Origin: Labyrinthula sp. Ha
Lineage: Eukaryota; Sar; Bigyra; Labyrinthulida; Labyrinthulaceae
DNA: 64,000 nt
Assembly (NCBI GenBank): GCA_015227615.1
Contig: JAALGZ010000003.1
Coordinates: forward strand, 930,001 to 994,000
Direction: 5' to 3'
Position numbers and translations under genes: made by a program
Shown here: one piece after another, positions 47,390 to 59,000 of the stretch
How the letters are laid out: each line of letters begins with the position of its first letter
How positions within the stretch are numbered: the stretch's first letter is position 1
The notes under the pieces: generated by a model
What the model was told of the DNA's origin: nothing
The model's database searches: none
What the model saw: the letters and a program-made list of their open reading frames with translations, nothing else

Positions 47390-47552
47390 AGTGAGGAATA
47401 AGTTACTCATTAAGGAATACCTGAAGATATGACGAACAATTCCCGAGGAGTTTCAAATCACCGAAAATTTGCTTTGATTAAGTTTGAGGATCCTCAATTC
47501 ATGAGCAAAGAATTTTCTTAAGTTTTCATCCCTACGCATATGTGTAGCAGTT
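47390..47552 (+). repeat. Dispersed repeat, copy A
   Basis: This stretch aligns by eye to the reverse complement of about 57816-57975. Shared blocks include AAGTTTGAGGATCC/AAGTTTGAGAATCC, an A-rich block ending in TTGCTTTGA, and the end TATGTGTAGCA. Copy A also contains the 14-bp palindrome TTGAGGATCCTCAA at 47484-47497 and several GAGGA units. No coding capacity or clear termini are visible; it could be a short nonautonomous element. Confidence 0.6.
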
Positions 47553-48516
47553 TTCTTAAACTCCAAAGATTTTATTTAAGGCTAAGGAAACTTTAGCTCT
47601 TCAAGTAGTCTATTTCTTATCTAATCAAAGTAAACACGATACATCCGGACAAGTTAAGCTCGTTAAGTTATATTATAAATTTCACGGCATTTCGGCATCA
47701 CTTTCTTAGGTACCTTAACAGAGAAATTTTCTACTTTTTTGAGCTAAAACTTCATGTTAAGTTTTTATAGCTTCTAGTTTACCGCAGTCGTATTCCTTGG
47801 CCATAAAGACAGTGTCAATGAGGAAAAACAGTTAAGCTAGTATTGCTCCATGGGCAGGTTCTTCTGCAGCAGTCTTTCCAAGAGTAGCAGGATCCTAAAT
47901 CAAAAGGACAGAAAAACTCACATTTTAGGTTTTTTTCTCTGAAGGCAATTAGGGTAAAACTGCTTTTTGAAACTAAGAAGCAATCAAATTTGAAATTGTC
48001 AGGGCCATTCATTCAAAACAAGACTAAATGTTGAAACCTCAAAGGACAACACTTCCTTGAGGTATAAATACAAATTTAAGTGTTGCCTATCGACATTTTT
48101 TATCGATATCACAAATATAAACTTTGCCTTTAAAAAAAGAAGTTGGTTCGAAATAATTCAACTCTAGGTGTGGTATGTCCTAATGGAGTATAATTGTATT
48201 AATCTCAAAAAATACTTTGCCCAAGGTGTTTCATTGACAAAACAAGTCTTATAATGCAAGAAAATGCACTAACACTCAAAGCATAAGGCAAATAAGTATA
48301 ATATAATACGAACTACTTTTACCTGCCTGAAAGGACTATATTTATATTTAAAAAGACTCGAAGGAATTAATATATTGGAAGACACAATAACTTATATCAA
48401 AAGGTTATTTTGCCTGTACAAAATTCATGGGCCCTCTGAAAAATAAATAAAAATACACATCTTTATCTAAGAAGGAATGAAGGAATCCTGAAGAATAACC
48501 CTTATTGAAGGCACAC

Positions 48517-49260
48517 TTAAACTTCTTCAACTGGATCTATTTTTCTTATGACATCTTTTACTATTTCAAGTTCGGCAGGTGTCAAATATGCAATATCATT
48601 TCCAAAATTTACTCTATAGATACCAGTTATCTTAAAAAAATAATCACTATTAGCATATTTCATCTCAGTGGATCCAAGAAGAATAAGGTTTCTATACGGA
48701 GTACTTGGTGGAAGAAAAGTAACAATATCTTCATCGAATAAAGGACATCTTTCCAAGCACTTTCTTCTCCAAACACAAGTTAGTTCTGGTGAAACCACTC
48801 TAGGCATTGGTGATTTATAAAAGAAAATTGCATTGCTTAATACAATACATCCAGAAGATATTACTTGTCTTCTAGTATAAAGATCGATGGATAACGAGTT
48901 TTCTATCAAACTGTAGAAATACCAGCAAAAAGAGCATCCAAGAAAAGCAGCTAGGAAAATATAGCAATCAGCGAACAGGTAGAACAGAAAAACAAATGGT
49001 GCGCATAAAATAGTGCGGACTGAAGGATAATTAGAACATGTTTCAACAGATTTGATATCATCATACATTTTTTTTAACTCGCAAATTAGCAAAGGAAAGT
49101 TATCGAAGTGAACTCGAGGAGCATGTTTTGGTGGAATAATGACAACAATGTCATCTTGGTTGAATCGTAAAGATGCTTCTTCCACATAAGCTTCAAAATT
49201 CTTCAATAAAATACCACGATTTAATGTTACATCTGGTGAAAAACATAATAATTTGTTCAT
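48517..49260 (-). CDS. Unknown membrane protein (247 aa)
   Basis: An uninterrupted single-exon frame of 247 codons with a plausible ATG at 49260. Two closely spaced hydrophobic segments at about residues 84-128 (CAPFVFLFYLFADCYIFL and onward) predict a membrane hairpin. An N-terminal soluble part of about 80 residues and a C-terminal part of about 110 residues (ending KDVIRKIDPVEEV) flank it. I recognise no family. Length, balanced composition and charged soluble parts argue that it is real rather than a chance frame. It stands alone in a long gap. Confidence 0.65.
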   Translation of the reverse strand: MNKLLCFSPDVTLNRGILLKNFEAYVEEASLRFNQDDIVVIIPPKHAPRVHFDNFPLLICELKKMYDDIKSVETCSNYPSVRTILCAPFVFLFYLFADCYIFLAAFLGCSFCWYFYSLIENSLSIDLYTRRQVISSGCIVLSNAIFFYKSPMPRVVSPELTCVWRRKCLERCPLFDEDIVTFLPPSTPYRNLILLGSTEMKYANSDYFFKITGIYRVNFGNDIAYLTPAELEIVKDVIRKIDPVEEV

Positions 49261-50631
49261 TTTCGTTTTTCAAAAGTATCTCTTAATTGACCAAACTGAA
49301 CAGACGTCTCGAAAGAGGTTTAGGGAAAGGCAAGTTCAACAATTTAGCAAGAATTATTTCTATAAAATATACTAATAGATTACCAGAACCAATATTCGAC
49401 TACCAGAGGTACTTCAGCAGGATTTCGAACTTTTGTTTATGGGTATATTGCTTTACTTGGGTTTTGGTTTACTTCTTGAATATTGAGTAGGTTCGTTGGT
49501 TCGTTCAAAATCCTACGGTAATGCAATCTTATAGTAATCATCCACTATTTATACTGAAAAAGATACACACAGGGTACACACCCGCCATATTCTTAAAGCT
49601 ACCCAAGCGAACTTAGGTAACCAGCAAGAACTTACCCAAAATTTTATATTGTAAGGGGGGATTTTAATTAAGTTTGAACTTTATTTTCTGTGAATGCATG
49701 GGAAAGTACAAGGTTTCTTCAAACTACTATTGCCACATGATACCCCACAGATCCATTTTCCTATCTGAGTATGATATAAGCAGTTATAGAAAGAAAAATA
49801 ATTACTACAGGGTGAAGATATAGCTAAGAATTGTATCCCAAAGCATAGGGGATAAATTCCAACCAACAACAAAACCATATATTCTGAACTATTGTAGCCC
49901 TATTCTCTGGTTTCAGACATCAGGGAATTTATCAAAATATGAGAATGTAAATTTATTAGAAAAATTAAGTCTGAAGTAATCATAAAAATTTCTCTTATTT
50001 TTACCATGAAGTTACATATTTGTATTGGTTAAGAGCTCCTCCGAACACCACAAGATTCTTATACTATGTAGTTTATGACTAAAGCAGAAATAAACTCCAG
50101 AATTACTAGTAAAACTAATATGAGATATTTTTATAATTCTATTACAATAAAACTGATTTTTTTCCTTCAAATTTAAATTTATGGAATAAAGATATTCATA
50201 TTTGTGTTGTATGTTTCCTACCTAGAATCTTGCGCCTATCGATTACTATTGCTTCAGCTCCTATAACTAATAGATACAACTTAGTAATTTCTTGTTTCAA
50301 AGAAAACACATGCCACTTTTTTTTAAATTATAAATGCTATAAGGGAAACTAAAACTCCCGTTTTCTAATATAGTACTAGGGTTCTGCAAACTACCGATAT
50401 AGTTAAATTCCGTGAACTTCGCTCTTCTTAATTTCAAATAGTTGTTGCATTCTGCGTGAACATCTATCTGGAAGCATTGAAATATCCTCGAAGGTGAATA
50501 TATCATATTGCATGAGCATTAAGAAGTAATTTAGCAAATGTAATAATAACAGCTGTTGGGATTGCAACATTGCCTAAGATAGTGTTAACGCTTTCCCTGA
50601 TAAAATAAGTTTTCTGTGCAGTTAATCAAAA

Positions 50632-50805
50632 ATGGAGATGAGAGCGGCAACTTTGAAGAAAAATATATACACAGATATGAGTGGAGATAACAAAACTGAT
50701 GGGAAAATTGAGGGAGAACAGATTAAATATATTACTTGGCTTGGATCTATTTCTATTCGGGATACTAGAGTAGGTCCTATTGCTGTGGACGTCTTAATTG
50801 TGTGA
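50632..50805 (+). CDS. Possible small protein (57 aa)
   Basis: The frame opens MEMRAATLKKNIYTDMSGDN and runs to VGPIAVDVLIV before TGA. It is rich in charged and small residues, unlike chance frames in this AT-rich gap. An alternative end uses a 35-nt GT-AG stretch at 50800-50834 that would replace the last residue with KQPL. I recognise no family. It could be a short gene, one exon of a larger lost gene, or chance. Confidence 0.3.
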   Translation: MEMRAATLKKNIYTDMSGDNKTDGKIEGEQIKYITWLGSISIRDTRVGPIAVDVLIV

Positions 50806-52379
50806 GATATTCTCTATTAATGCCAAATTTTTAGAAGCAACCCTTATAACCTAGAAGAATTTACAAATGAAGTAGAATTACGGGTAAAAATCTTTAGAAG
50901 AATTAGCATGGTAATATAAATATTAAGCATAGTTAACCCGAAATAACCCGTAATACTCAAATATTTAACATTTAAAGAAATACCAAGTCCATATCTGCAC
51001 ATTTCCTTACTTCGTCAGGTAGAAGAAAGGGAATCTACACTCGTACTTGCCTTGGAAGTAGTGATGAGGCCTTACTAGTTTAGTCTTTCAGCATTTCGCA
51101 ACAAACTATTTTATCTAAATTGAATAAATTCAGTTCCTTATTAGATTGTTTATTGCGGCAGAAAATTTTGTTTAGCAAAATAAGCTATTATAAAGTATCT
51201 ATTAGCACACATAAAAGTTACAAAATATATTCTAAGCTCTAGTTTTAGCCTTCCGAAAAATACATACGACAAGAATCTGTGGAATGGAAAATACAAGAAC
51301 ACCATTGATTATGCCTCAGAAGATCAATTGAAACTTTGAATGCTATATCTTCATTTATGCAAAACATCAACGTACTAATTATAGATAGTTATAGAACCAA
51401 TCGGCCTTCTAAGCAAAGACATTTTCAATATACCAGCAGATAATATATTTATAAAACAAAAACGAGTTTAATCATCTTACTATGAGAAGCAAATGCCTTT
51501 TCATATCTTAATGCAATGTTATGACATGTAGTCCTGCATCTTGTCAGAGCTATTTTCTACTCTGATAACATTATTCCATGGAGTTTACCTTGGTTCACAA
51601 ATACTATTCTTCATTTTCTTGAGTTTCTACTAACTTAGAGCATTAAAATAATTTTGACTTTGGAAAGTTTTTGCCCACATGTAGAATATGAATATTCCTG
51701 GTTCTGAATAATTTCTGAGAGTAATGTACATGTGAAAGGACAGGGGTGACTACAGAGCGCTTACATATAGAGGAGATTCAACACAGTTCAGGCTGGTAAT
51801 ATTATAGACCTGTAATATTTACGAAGAATTTTAAAGTTAAATTTATGCATTGAAATTGAGTTACTAGCATGTAACGAATATCACTGCAGATTTGGACTAA
51901 AGTGTAGTAAATACGCCAGGTATTCCTGCCACCAATAAGGCGTGTTATCCAAGTAGAAGGTTTGGATCACATGAACCAATTTGAATTCAACCTGAAAAAT
52001 CATATTAAAGGATTGATAAAATTCTTGCGATAGTCATAAATGCAGTAGTTAATGACAAATGAAGCTTACTTCATTATAATACGTAAAGCTATCAACAGAC
52101 TATATTAAGCTTCTTATACACATCAGCTGAGAAAAAGAGAGCAGATAGGCATAGCGAGTCTCATAAGATGAACTGAGGATATAACATTTTAATTTTTTAA
52201 AAATGTAACAGCATTCCTACTTAGAAATGATGTTTGAGAACTAGTCCCTATAGCCTTCATTTGATGAGGTCATGAGGAAGTGGGATTGAAATATTAACAG
52301 TCATAATATTGAATTGGAGATTTAAACTTATGTTATATTGCAAGGGTTGTGGTTTTAACATATATGTCTCCAGTAAGGA

Positions 52380-52643
52380 GTGTAAATCGCATGTTGATCG
52401 AAAAGAAAAATAAATATTTAAAGGAAACTGGAAATATCTTTCTACATAAACCCTTTGATAAGGGCAAGTACCAATCAAAACCCTCATGCTATTGACTAAC
52501 TGATGGAGGTGGAAAATTCATAAGAAACAGCCCTATAGTACTAAGACTCAATAACTTTAATGATTTATGTATATTTTGACAACAGTGTCTAACTAGCACC
52601 GAGCCTTTCGATTTATACGACTTAATGGATAGAGCTTTTTAAT
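52380..52643 (+). pseudogene. Coding-like fragment
   Basis: A plus-strand frame reads RSVNRMLIEKKNKYLKET, continues across one TGA into LTDGGGKFIRNSPIVLRL, and after a second TGA into STEPFDLYDLMDRAF before TAA. Apart from the two TGA codons the frame holds for more than 80 codons with balanced composition. I do not recognise the protein. Probably a remnant; chance is not excluded. Confidence 0.28.
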
Positions 52644-55265
52644 TTTGAAATGATATTTACTTTCAACCACAATACAGCATATATAGCTAATTCGATGCTG
52701 AAAACTATTCGATAGGTATCAATAGGCACAATTTAGCTCACTTGTAAATCTTTCTGGTATTTAAAATATTATCGTAGATTATATTTAATTGGAATAGAAT
52801 ATACGTATCTTAGTAACCGCTTAATAGCTTCAAGCATTAAAATATAAAGTGCGAATGAATCCTCGGTGTAAGTAATAGTTAAATTCATCAAAATATCTTT
52901 ATATTTAACTTGATTCGCGGCTGTTGGTTTATTTGTGTATAATTCACCATTATAATCATATCCCTTTTCTTGATCTGAGATCAACGAAGTATAAAATGGG
53001 AACTAGCAAACTGGTTATATATTCTAGAAAATTTATTCAAATGAGCCTGAGCTCAAAGCCTCAGGTCTTCACAGTAAATCCTAAAAAGTCGGAGATTTGT
53101 TACCCAAGAACTTAACGCAAATAAATAACCCCATAGACTTTGGTTAGCTCCATCCTACTTTGGCATCAGAGGTACAAAATCTAGATTTACTAATACGCTT
53201 AAGTAAACCTATCCTTGACAACCATAGATTATCATAGAATCTGAATAATTCATAGATTTTATCGCTTAGTGTGTATATATTCTATTATGGGTAATAATCT
53301 GAAAAATAAATTAATGCAGCAATATCGCAACATATGAACAACCTAAGCTTTCACACTGCTGATCACTCCCTTATCTCTATTTCTTGGGGAGTGTTCCTTT
53401 AGTACAATTGAGTCTAACAATCAAACTGTAATAACAGCCTTAATTTATTTCGAGGTGTTAATACTAGCCCCAAGAATAATTAAAACACTTTTTAGGGGTT
53501 TTAAACTTTGTTCTGGCAACTATTGAAGCCTCTTATTCTTTTTAAGAAAAGTTTGTTGCATGTCAATATGCTTTGTAGACCCGCAAAAATAACCTAATGA
53601 CTTAATAGCAGCTAAAATACACTTTTCTAATCTTAAAAAGATTACAATCTCCTCGGTGTTCTTAGCAAAACTCAATTTTATAATAAACTAGTAAAAACAA
53701 TACTTCCAACATACCTTAACACAACCCTTTTCCATATTTCCTACGTGCTAAGCCAGTGATGAAGATATTTCTACTTGGGATGATAACCCTCAAGTAACTC
53801 ATGATGTTATCATTAAAATTTATTTAGCATACAATGAGAAAATAATAATTTTGACAATTGAAAGGGCCCAAGAGCTGTATTCCATGTATAAATATGCATC
53901 TAGACCTATATTTGAAATTATTCCTGGATTTTACTTCAGCCAATATTGCAACAACTCTTGACCTTTCTTTGGTCAATCAATTAAGGGATGCATCTGTGTT
54001 AGTATATATAGGTTGTTGGTATTGTTATTTAGTTTATGGTCTCTAGTTCTCTCTTATGTTTGTATTAGACCGTGACACTTACTTGTATTTACTATTTGTG
54101 GTTTCTCATTATTGCTCATTTACCGTTGCTTGCATGACTCATTGGCACCTTCATTAAAGGATAGAGGTGACATATTAATCCAAAATTTTATTTTCTTTCA
54201 GAGAATTCTTTTACACCAAAAAGTGAAATAGTTTAACTTCGGTTTATTTGAGCTGTAAATTGGAAAAAGTGTTTTAATTCCCTTCATATGATGAAAGAAC
54301 TTTTTACATGGTCTAGAAACCGAATCTATATTTGCTCATTTATATGCTGATAGAGGGTTTTAAGCAGTAAGGGAATATTTTTTTAACTATCGGGTATTGA
54401 TCGTGATTCATTGGATTATTAATTCTTGTAGTTTTCAGAAAATAAGTTATGCTTTCTTCTTGATTCTTAAAAGAATCTCTGAGAAGAGACACAGACTGTA
54501 TGGTTAGAATATGGCGTTTAATCCTATTTTTTTAAAAAATTATCTGTTTAAAATATCATGCCAGGATTTTGACTTCAAGAATAAACATAACTGTCATCAT
54601 CCAGAGACGAAGGTAAATAGTTTTCGAACAGAAAAAACTGATCCGGGAAAATATGTATGTCTTGTTGCTTAAGATGGTTTGGTTTTAATTTATTAATCTT
54701 GACTGTAGGTATAGAAAATTATCATAGTCTTCAATTATAAAGTAGTCTTATTTACTGTAGACTCCTCTGGTATTTGAGTGAATATCCCGCAATATCTTCC
54801 TCGGTAGGTGGAAGCTGGTCTTACAGAGATTTGGAGTGTATCCTGCTAACAGCTCGGTTCTTAGGATAATTGAGCCATACTGTGTGTACAGTATCAGTAG
54901 TAATACTATAAAACTTCTTATTCTTGAACGCAATATATTACTAAGACTGGAAACCTTGCAATACAGTAGGCAGAGTTAGTATATTCATAAGATCTAAAGT
55001 TGGAGACATTAACAAGAGAAATAATTAAAAAATAACACGTAGTAGTAGAAAATAGTTTTTAATATTAAAACACTACTCTTAAATTTCAATATAATAATAA
55101 TAATAAAAATAATATAAGTTAATAAAACTGACGCATAGTTGAGGCTTTGTGATGTTATAATACTTTCCCAAAGGTTTTAGAATAACAACACTTTAGTACA
55201 ATACTCAGTGGTGAATTACCGTACATTCAGCCATCAGAATAACGGTTCAGGAAAAGCGAGAGTAT

Positions 55266-56194
55266 ATGAACAGAGCGAGATTTAGACAGAAACAGAGCGA
55301 GCTAGCTTCTAAAATCAGAGATTATGAGACAAAGCTTCAAAATCCACAAGATGGACCACAGTTTGGTGCTGAACTTGTTGAAGAAGCAAATAATTTGTGT
55401 AGAGACACACAAGAAACGAGAGAAGCTGCTGTTGATGCTGAAATATTTGGGACTATTGTATCTGTTTCAAAGTACATTTTCAAATTAAATAAGATTATAG
55501 AAAAGCTATAGCCAATGTAACTGGTCCAGAGGTTGTTATAACGCACCAAGAACTACTCAATGCCGTAAGAGATAAGTTTAGTTTGACAAGAGATGGACTC
55601 TCAGAACTTGGGAAGAATGCTTACGTTTTTTCAAAATCAATAAACAAAACTTCAAACCCCTTGAGTTTTATGCTTGGACCAATATTTCAGGAAAAAGTTA
55701 TGAGAAAGGCAGCAAAACCTCGAACAAGGCAAGAAACTTTTGCGGAGGAAACAGTGAAAGAAGTAGTGAATAATTCCAAAGAAAAAACAGACAGCTTTCA
55801 TGAAAAAATGCAAAAGGTGTTGCTTCATAAACTAAGGGAACATTCTGGAATGAATTTAGTTAAGTTTTTGTTTAATCCCAAAAGTTTTACTCAGACAGTA
55901 GAAAACATTTTTGAATTTAGTTTTTTGGTTAAAGATGGATGGGCAGGAGTAAGACAACGAAAAGATAAGTTTCCCATTGTACAAACTTGTGAACCTGATG
56001 CAAGTGTGACAAAGCATAATGTTTTTGTTTTTAAGATTACCTATGAGAAATATATTAAACTAATGAAATTGTTGGATATTAACGAGGAGGATGAAAGTAT
56101 AATCCCCCATCGAACTTCTTTAGAATACTCAGATGTCTCTGAGGCTCAAAAAGCAAAAGGTGTGTATCAAAATTTGATTAACAAGGAAAATTAA
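55266..56194 (+). CDS. NSE4: SMC5/6 complex subunit Nse4
   Basis: Two exons (55266-55471, 55501-56194) with a 29-nt intron give 299 aa, shorter than yeast or human Nse4 (about 400 and 385). The C-terminal winged-helix kleisin part is clear: NPKSFTQTVENIFEFSFLV then KDGWAGVRQ, the Nse4 signature. The N-terminal part with ETREAAVDAEIFGTIV matches the helical region that binds the Smc6 neck. Nse4 is the kleisin bridging Smc5 and Smc6, acting in the nucleus in recombination and repair. It converges on the 439-aa gene with 56 bp between stops. The start is the first ATG after the upstream stops. Confidence 0.9.
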
Positions 56195-56250
56195 TTCTCA
56201 AAAATTACAACTTCTAGCCAGCTCTAAAATAAATATTAATTCTATCTACC

Positions 56251-57570
56251 TTAAGTGCATGCATTTTTTACGTCCTCACCAAGTGCAGAAAACATATCTT
56301 TGAAAAACAATAACCAGCTCTGATGCTTTAAATATCTAGACACTAATATTTTCAAAAATACAGAGAGTATTCTAGGTGGTGGAAGGAAAGGTATCTTGTA
56401 ATCTACATTAAGCCCATTCTTATCCGTAGAGATCCCAATGAAGAACAACTGTTCCAGAAGCTTTCGCATGACAGGAAAACTCATTACTGGAGCAACTAAA
56501 ATTCTTTGCATAGTACTTTCTGGCTCAATATGAATAACTGAAACATCGACCTTAGGAATCCCAGTTTCTCTATCCTTAGTGATATTCATTTCTGTGAAAG
56601 ACCTTGGCAAATGTATTTTTGTGCATCCTAATTCACCTAGACGAAGTTTTATACTAAGATCCACAACAAGTTTATTATCTTGATCCCAATCAAAAACCAC
56701 CTTTTCATCAGTTGAGGTATCATCTTTCATCCAAACTAAACCTCTGCCTCCATAAGGCGTTGCATGCATCAACTCAAACTCAGCAGTTGAGGAGGAATTG
56801 TGAATTAGTTTTATTTTATACAAATACTCTCCAGTATGATATTTGCCTTTATCTGCGGTTGGTTTACATAAGCGCGTTTCAAACTCAGCAACGTATCCTA
56901 AAATTCTTGCTATACTCGGGTATTCCTTTCGAAATTTTTTCATGTTAAAATCTCCAGTGATTCGAGTTAGCAAAGAATTTTCTTTAGGAGAAATATTGAA
57001 TTCCAAAGTTTCTTTTTCAGTAAATTTATATAGAAACCTGAAAAACTCAGGAAGAATCTCCTCCGTACCTTCTTTAAGCTGAGCTCCATCAACTCCTGCA
57101 TCAAATACGTGCTGGATAATGTCACTTCCAAAACTGAAGAAATTATCAAGCCGGACGAATCCAGCTCCATGCGCTTTTCCAATTAAGTAATTAATCAAAG
57201 TATTTTTGAGAAGTTTATCATCTTTTTCGTTCTTTGTCTCTACTTCTTCAATCTTCTTCCTTGGAAATGCAACTTTTAAAGAAAAACCTCCAACCCCAAA
57301 AGATTCATAGGAAAAAGGCTCTTCTATAAACTTTACATAGTTCACATCTTCTTCTAAATCAACCACAGGCTGTTTATTTGTTGATTCTACAGTAAGACCT
57401 TTATTGGAACCAAAAAGGAGACTGGGAACAAGTTCCTGAATTTCTTTTTCTTTTTCTAGTAAAACTTCCAAGCTATCTCCAAAACTACCAAGAAATATAC
57501 CAAGTGGCATCATAACATTTTTGTTTTGTTTAATAACAGATTCAATCTTTTTTCCTATTTCTGATTTCAT
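56251..57570 (-). CDS. Unknown conserved-looking soluble protein (439 aa)
   Basis: A single-exon frame of 439 codons, no intron needed, ATG at 57570. No membrane span or targeting peptide is evident. The middle (FELMHATPYGGRGLVWMK, then VFDWDQDNKLVVDLSIKL) has alternating hydrophobic residues suggesting beta structure. Helical stretches occur near the N-terminus (residues 1-60) and at the C-terminal end. I do not recognise a family or catalytic motif. The high content of charged residues and long open frame argue strongly that it is a real gene. It is the convergent neighbour of Nse4, which need not imply a shared function. Confidence 0.82.
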   Translation of the reverse strand: MKSEIGKKIESVIKQNKNVMMPLGIFLGSFGDSLEVLLEKEKEIQELVPSLLFGSNKGLTVESTNKQPVVDLEEDVNYVKFIEEPFSYESFGVGGFSLKVAFPRKKIEEVETKNEKDDKLLKNTLINYLIGKAHGAGFVRLDNFFSFGSDIIQHVFDAGVDGAQLKEGTEEILPEFFRFLYKFTEKETLEFNISPKENSLLTRITGDFNMKKFRKEYPSIARILGYVAEFETRLCKPTADKGKYHTGEYLYKIKLIHNSSSTAEFELMHATPYGGRGLVWMKDDTSTDEKVVFDWDQDNKLVVDLSIKLRLGELGCTKIHLPRSFTEMNITKDRETGIPKVDVSVIHIEPESTMQRILVAPVMSFPVMRKLLEQLFFIGISTDKNGLNVDYKIPFLPPPRILSVFLKILVSRYLKHQSWLLFFKDMFSALGEDVKNACT

Positions 57571-57815
57571 TGTTCTTTTTGGTTTTCAACGTTTAAACTA
57601 CAATCCGCGATCTACTCTTTAGTATTCACACGTTATTTTGGGACATTAAATTAAATAAACGACTATATATGTTCTAAATTCAGCTACCAGTCTATATTCT
57701 GTCAGTTTAAAGAAGTTAAAATACTTCTTGTTAAACATGTTTAAAAAGATAACAAAATCTTTTTAAGGGGGATTATGACTAAATATTTCTTTCGCGAGAG
57801 ATCAAGAGGGATTTC

Positions 57816-57975
57816 TTTTTGCTACACATAAGGGTACAAACTGAGAAAAATGCCCCATTCAGCAATTCAGGATTCTCAAACTTAGACTCACTCAAAGCAA
57901 TTTTTATTGACTTTTAAAGATCCTCAAAATTCATTCATGAGACTCAACGTCCTCAATGATTTCTTCATTCCTGGT
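57816..57975 (-). repeat. Dispersed repeat, copy B (inverted)
   Basis: The reverse complement of this stretch aligns by eye to about 47390-47552. Shared blocks are AATTGCTTTGA, AAGTTTGAGAATCC and the end TATGTGTAGCA. The copies are clearly related but diverged, with small gaps. No target duplication or coding capacity is seen. Confidence 0.6.
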
Positions 57976-58975
57976 TTAATGTAGCTTGGAGACTCACAAG
58001 CGTCGTACCTAAAAAAAATTAAGAAGAATAACACGGTTTGATGAACCTACATCTGTGAAGTATTGAAACTGTCTCTCGGATCCAGTCAACGTAATGAGCC
58101 ATTCCACCCAATGATCAAAGGAGGCGGGGCTTTAAAGAAAAAATTGCAGCAATGGACTATGGATTAACTCTTGTTAGATCACTACCAAGCTGAAGAGGGA
58201 TATGAATAAATGTTCTTCGTTAAATTCAAGAGCTAACTCCCATTGAGAATAGTTTTGGAAAGAGCCAACACAAATAATGAATAAAGAACTCAACAATACG
58301 GAAGAATGATATATCACTAAACCTCTAAGAAAATCATCATACTTCATAGAATAAGACATAGAAAGTAAAGCTATAGAGCTTGGACTCAATATTTCTAACG
58401 TAAACGTAACTCTTATCCGAAGATACACCTGTGGGTCTTGGTGAGTTTTGCATTTTTTCTGCAGGCACTGCGGATATGTATCTGTGAAACTTTATACAAG
58501 GTAAATTTTAAGAGAGGCACTACTTCCAAGTTGAAATTATGAACCTCATCCGTTGAAAGAAGTTGTTATGAGAGGGATGGGGTGGCTGAATTATGCGAGT
58601 AACGATAGTGTTCAGTTCAGGGCAAGAGAACCATCTTATCAGGCACTAAGGGTTTAAAAAAGTGCAATTGTAAAACATTTTTCAATATTATCCTTATCCC
58701 GTTAAGTACCAGGTTCAAGAAAATGTAGTGATGAAGGCTGAAAGAGAACTCTTAGTATTATTGTACACTTGATCAATGCATTAAAGGATAACACAGATGG
58801 GAATTTTTTGGATTGCGAGGAAAACGTGTCACATAAGACTTCCTCACCAATCCTTCAACCACATGGAGATGTCCTGAAAAGAAGGAAGGTAAACTCAACT
58901 ACAGGAATGTCTCAATTAAGCTTTCAGTGACTTTACTTTTTCATTAAACTATTTTTTCAAACTCTATAGAAGTTT

Positions 58976-59000
58976 GGTTAGGTTTCTCTGAAACCTAACC
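58976..59000. repeat. Perfect 11-bp stem, 3-nt loop hairpin
   Basis: GGTTAGGTTTC, loop TCT, GAAACCTAACC. The stem is exact. It lies in a gap, directly after the coding-like fragment ending near 58.93 kb. A transcript-end structure or remnant of a foldback element is possible. Confidence 0.75.

Larger units (their letters stand above)
42614..48516. other. 5.9-kb gap with coding-like fragments and a dispersed repeat
   Basis: No intact gene is visible. Plus-strand protein-like fragments at 44.77-46.2 kb are listed separately. A copy of a dispersed repeat lies at about 47.39-47.55 kb. The remainder is AT-rich, with many short open frames typical of chance. The first 100 bases probably hold the Nma111 promoter. 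I see no tRNA, rRNA or transposase. Confidence 0.35.
49261..55265. other. 6.0-kb gap with small coding-like frames
   Basis: No intact large gene. A 57-codon ATG frame at 50632-50805 is listed separately. Protein-like fragments occur on the minus strand at 50297-50506 and 52769-52984. On the plus strand they occur at about 52.38-52.65 kb (GGGKFIRNSPIVLRLNNF, interrupted by two TGA) and 53.85-53.97 kb (ERAQELYSMYKYASRP). A run of ATA repeats lies near 55.09 kb, before the Nse4 promoter. The rest is AT-rich and shows nothing I can name. Confidence 0.35.
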
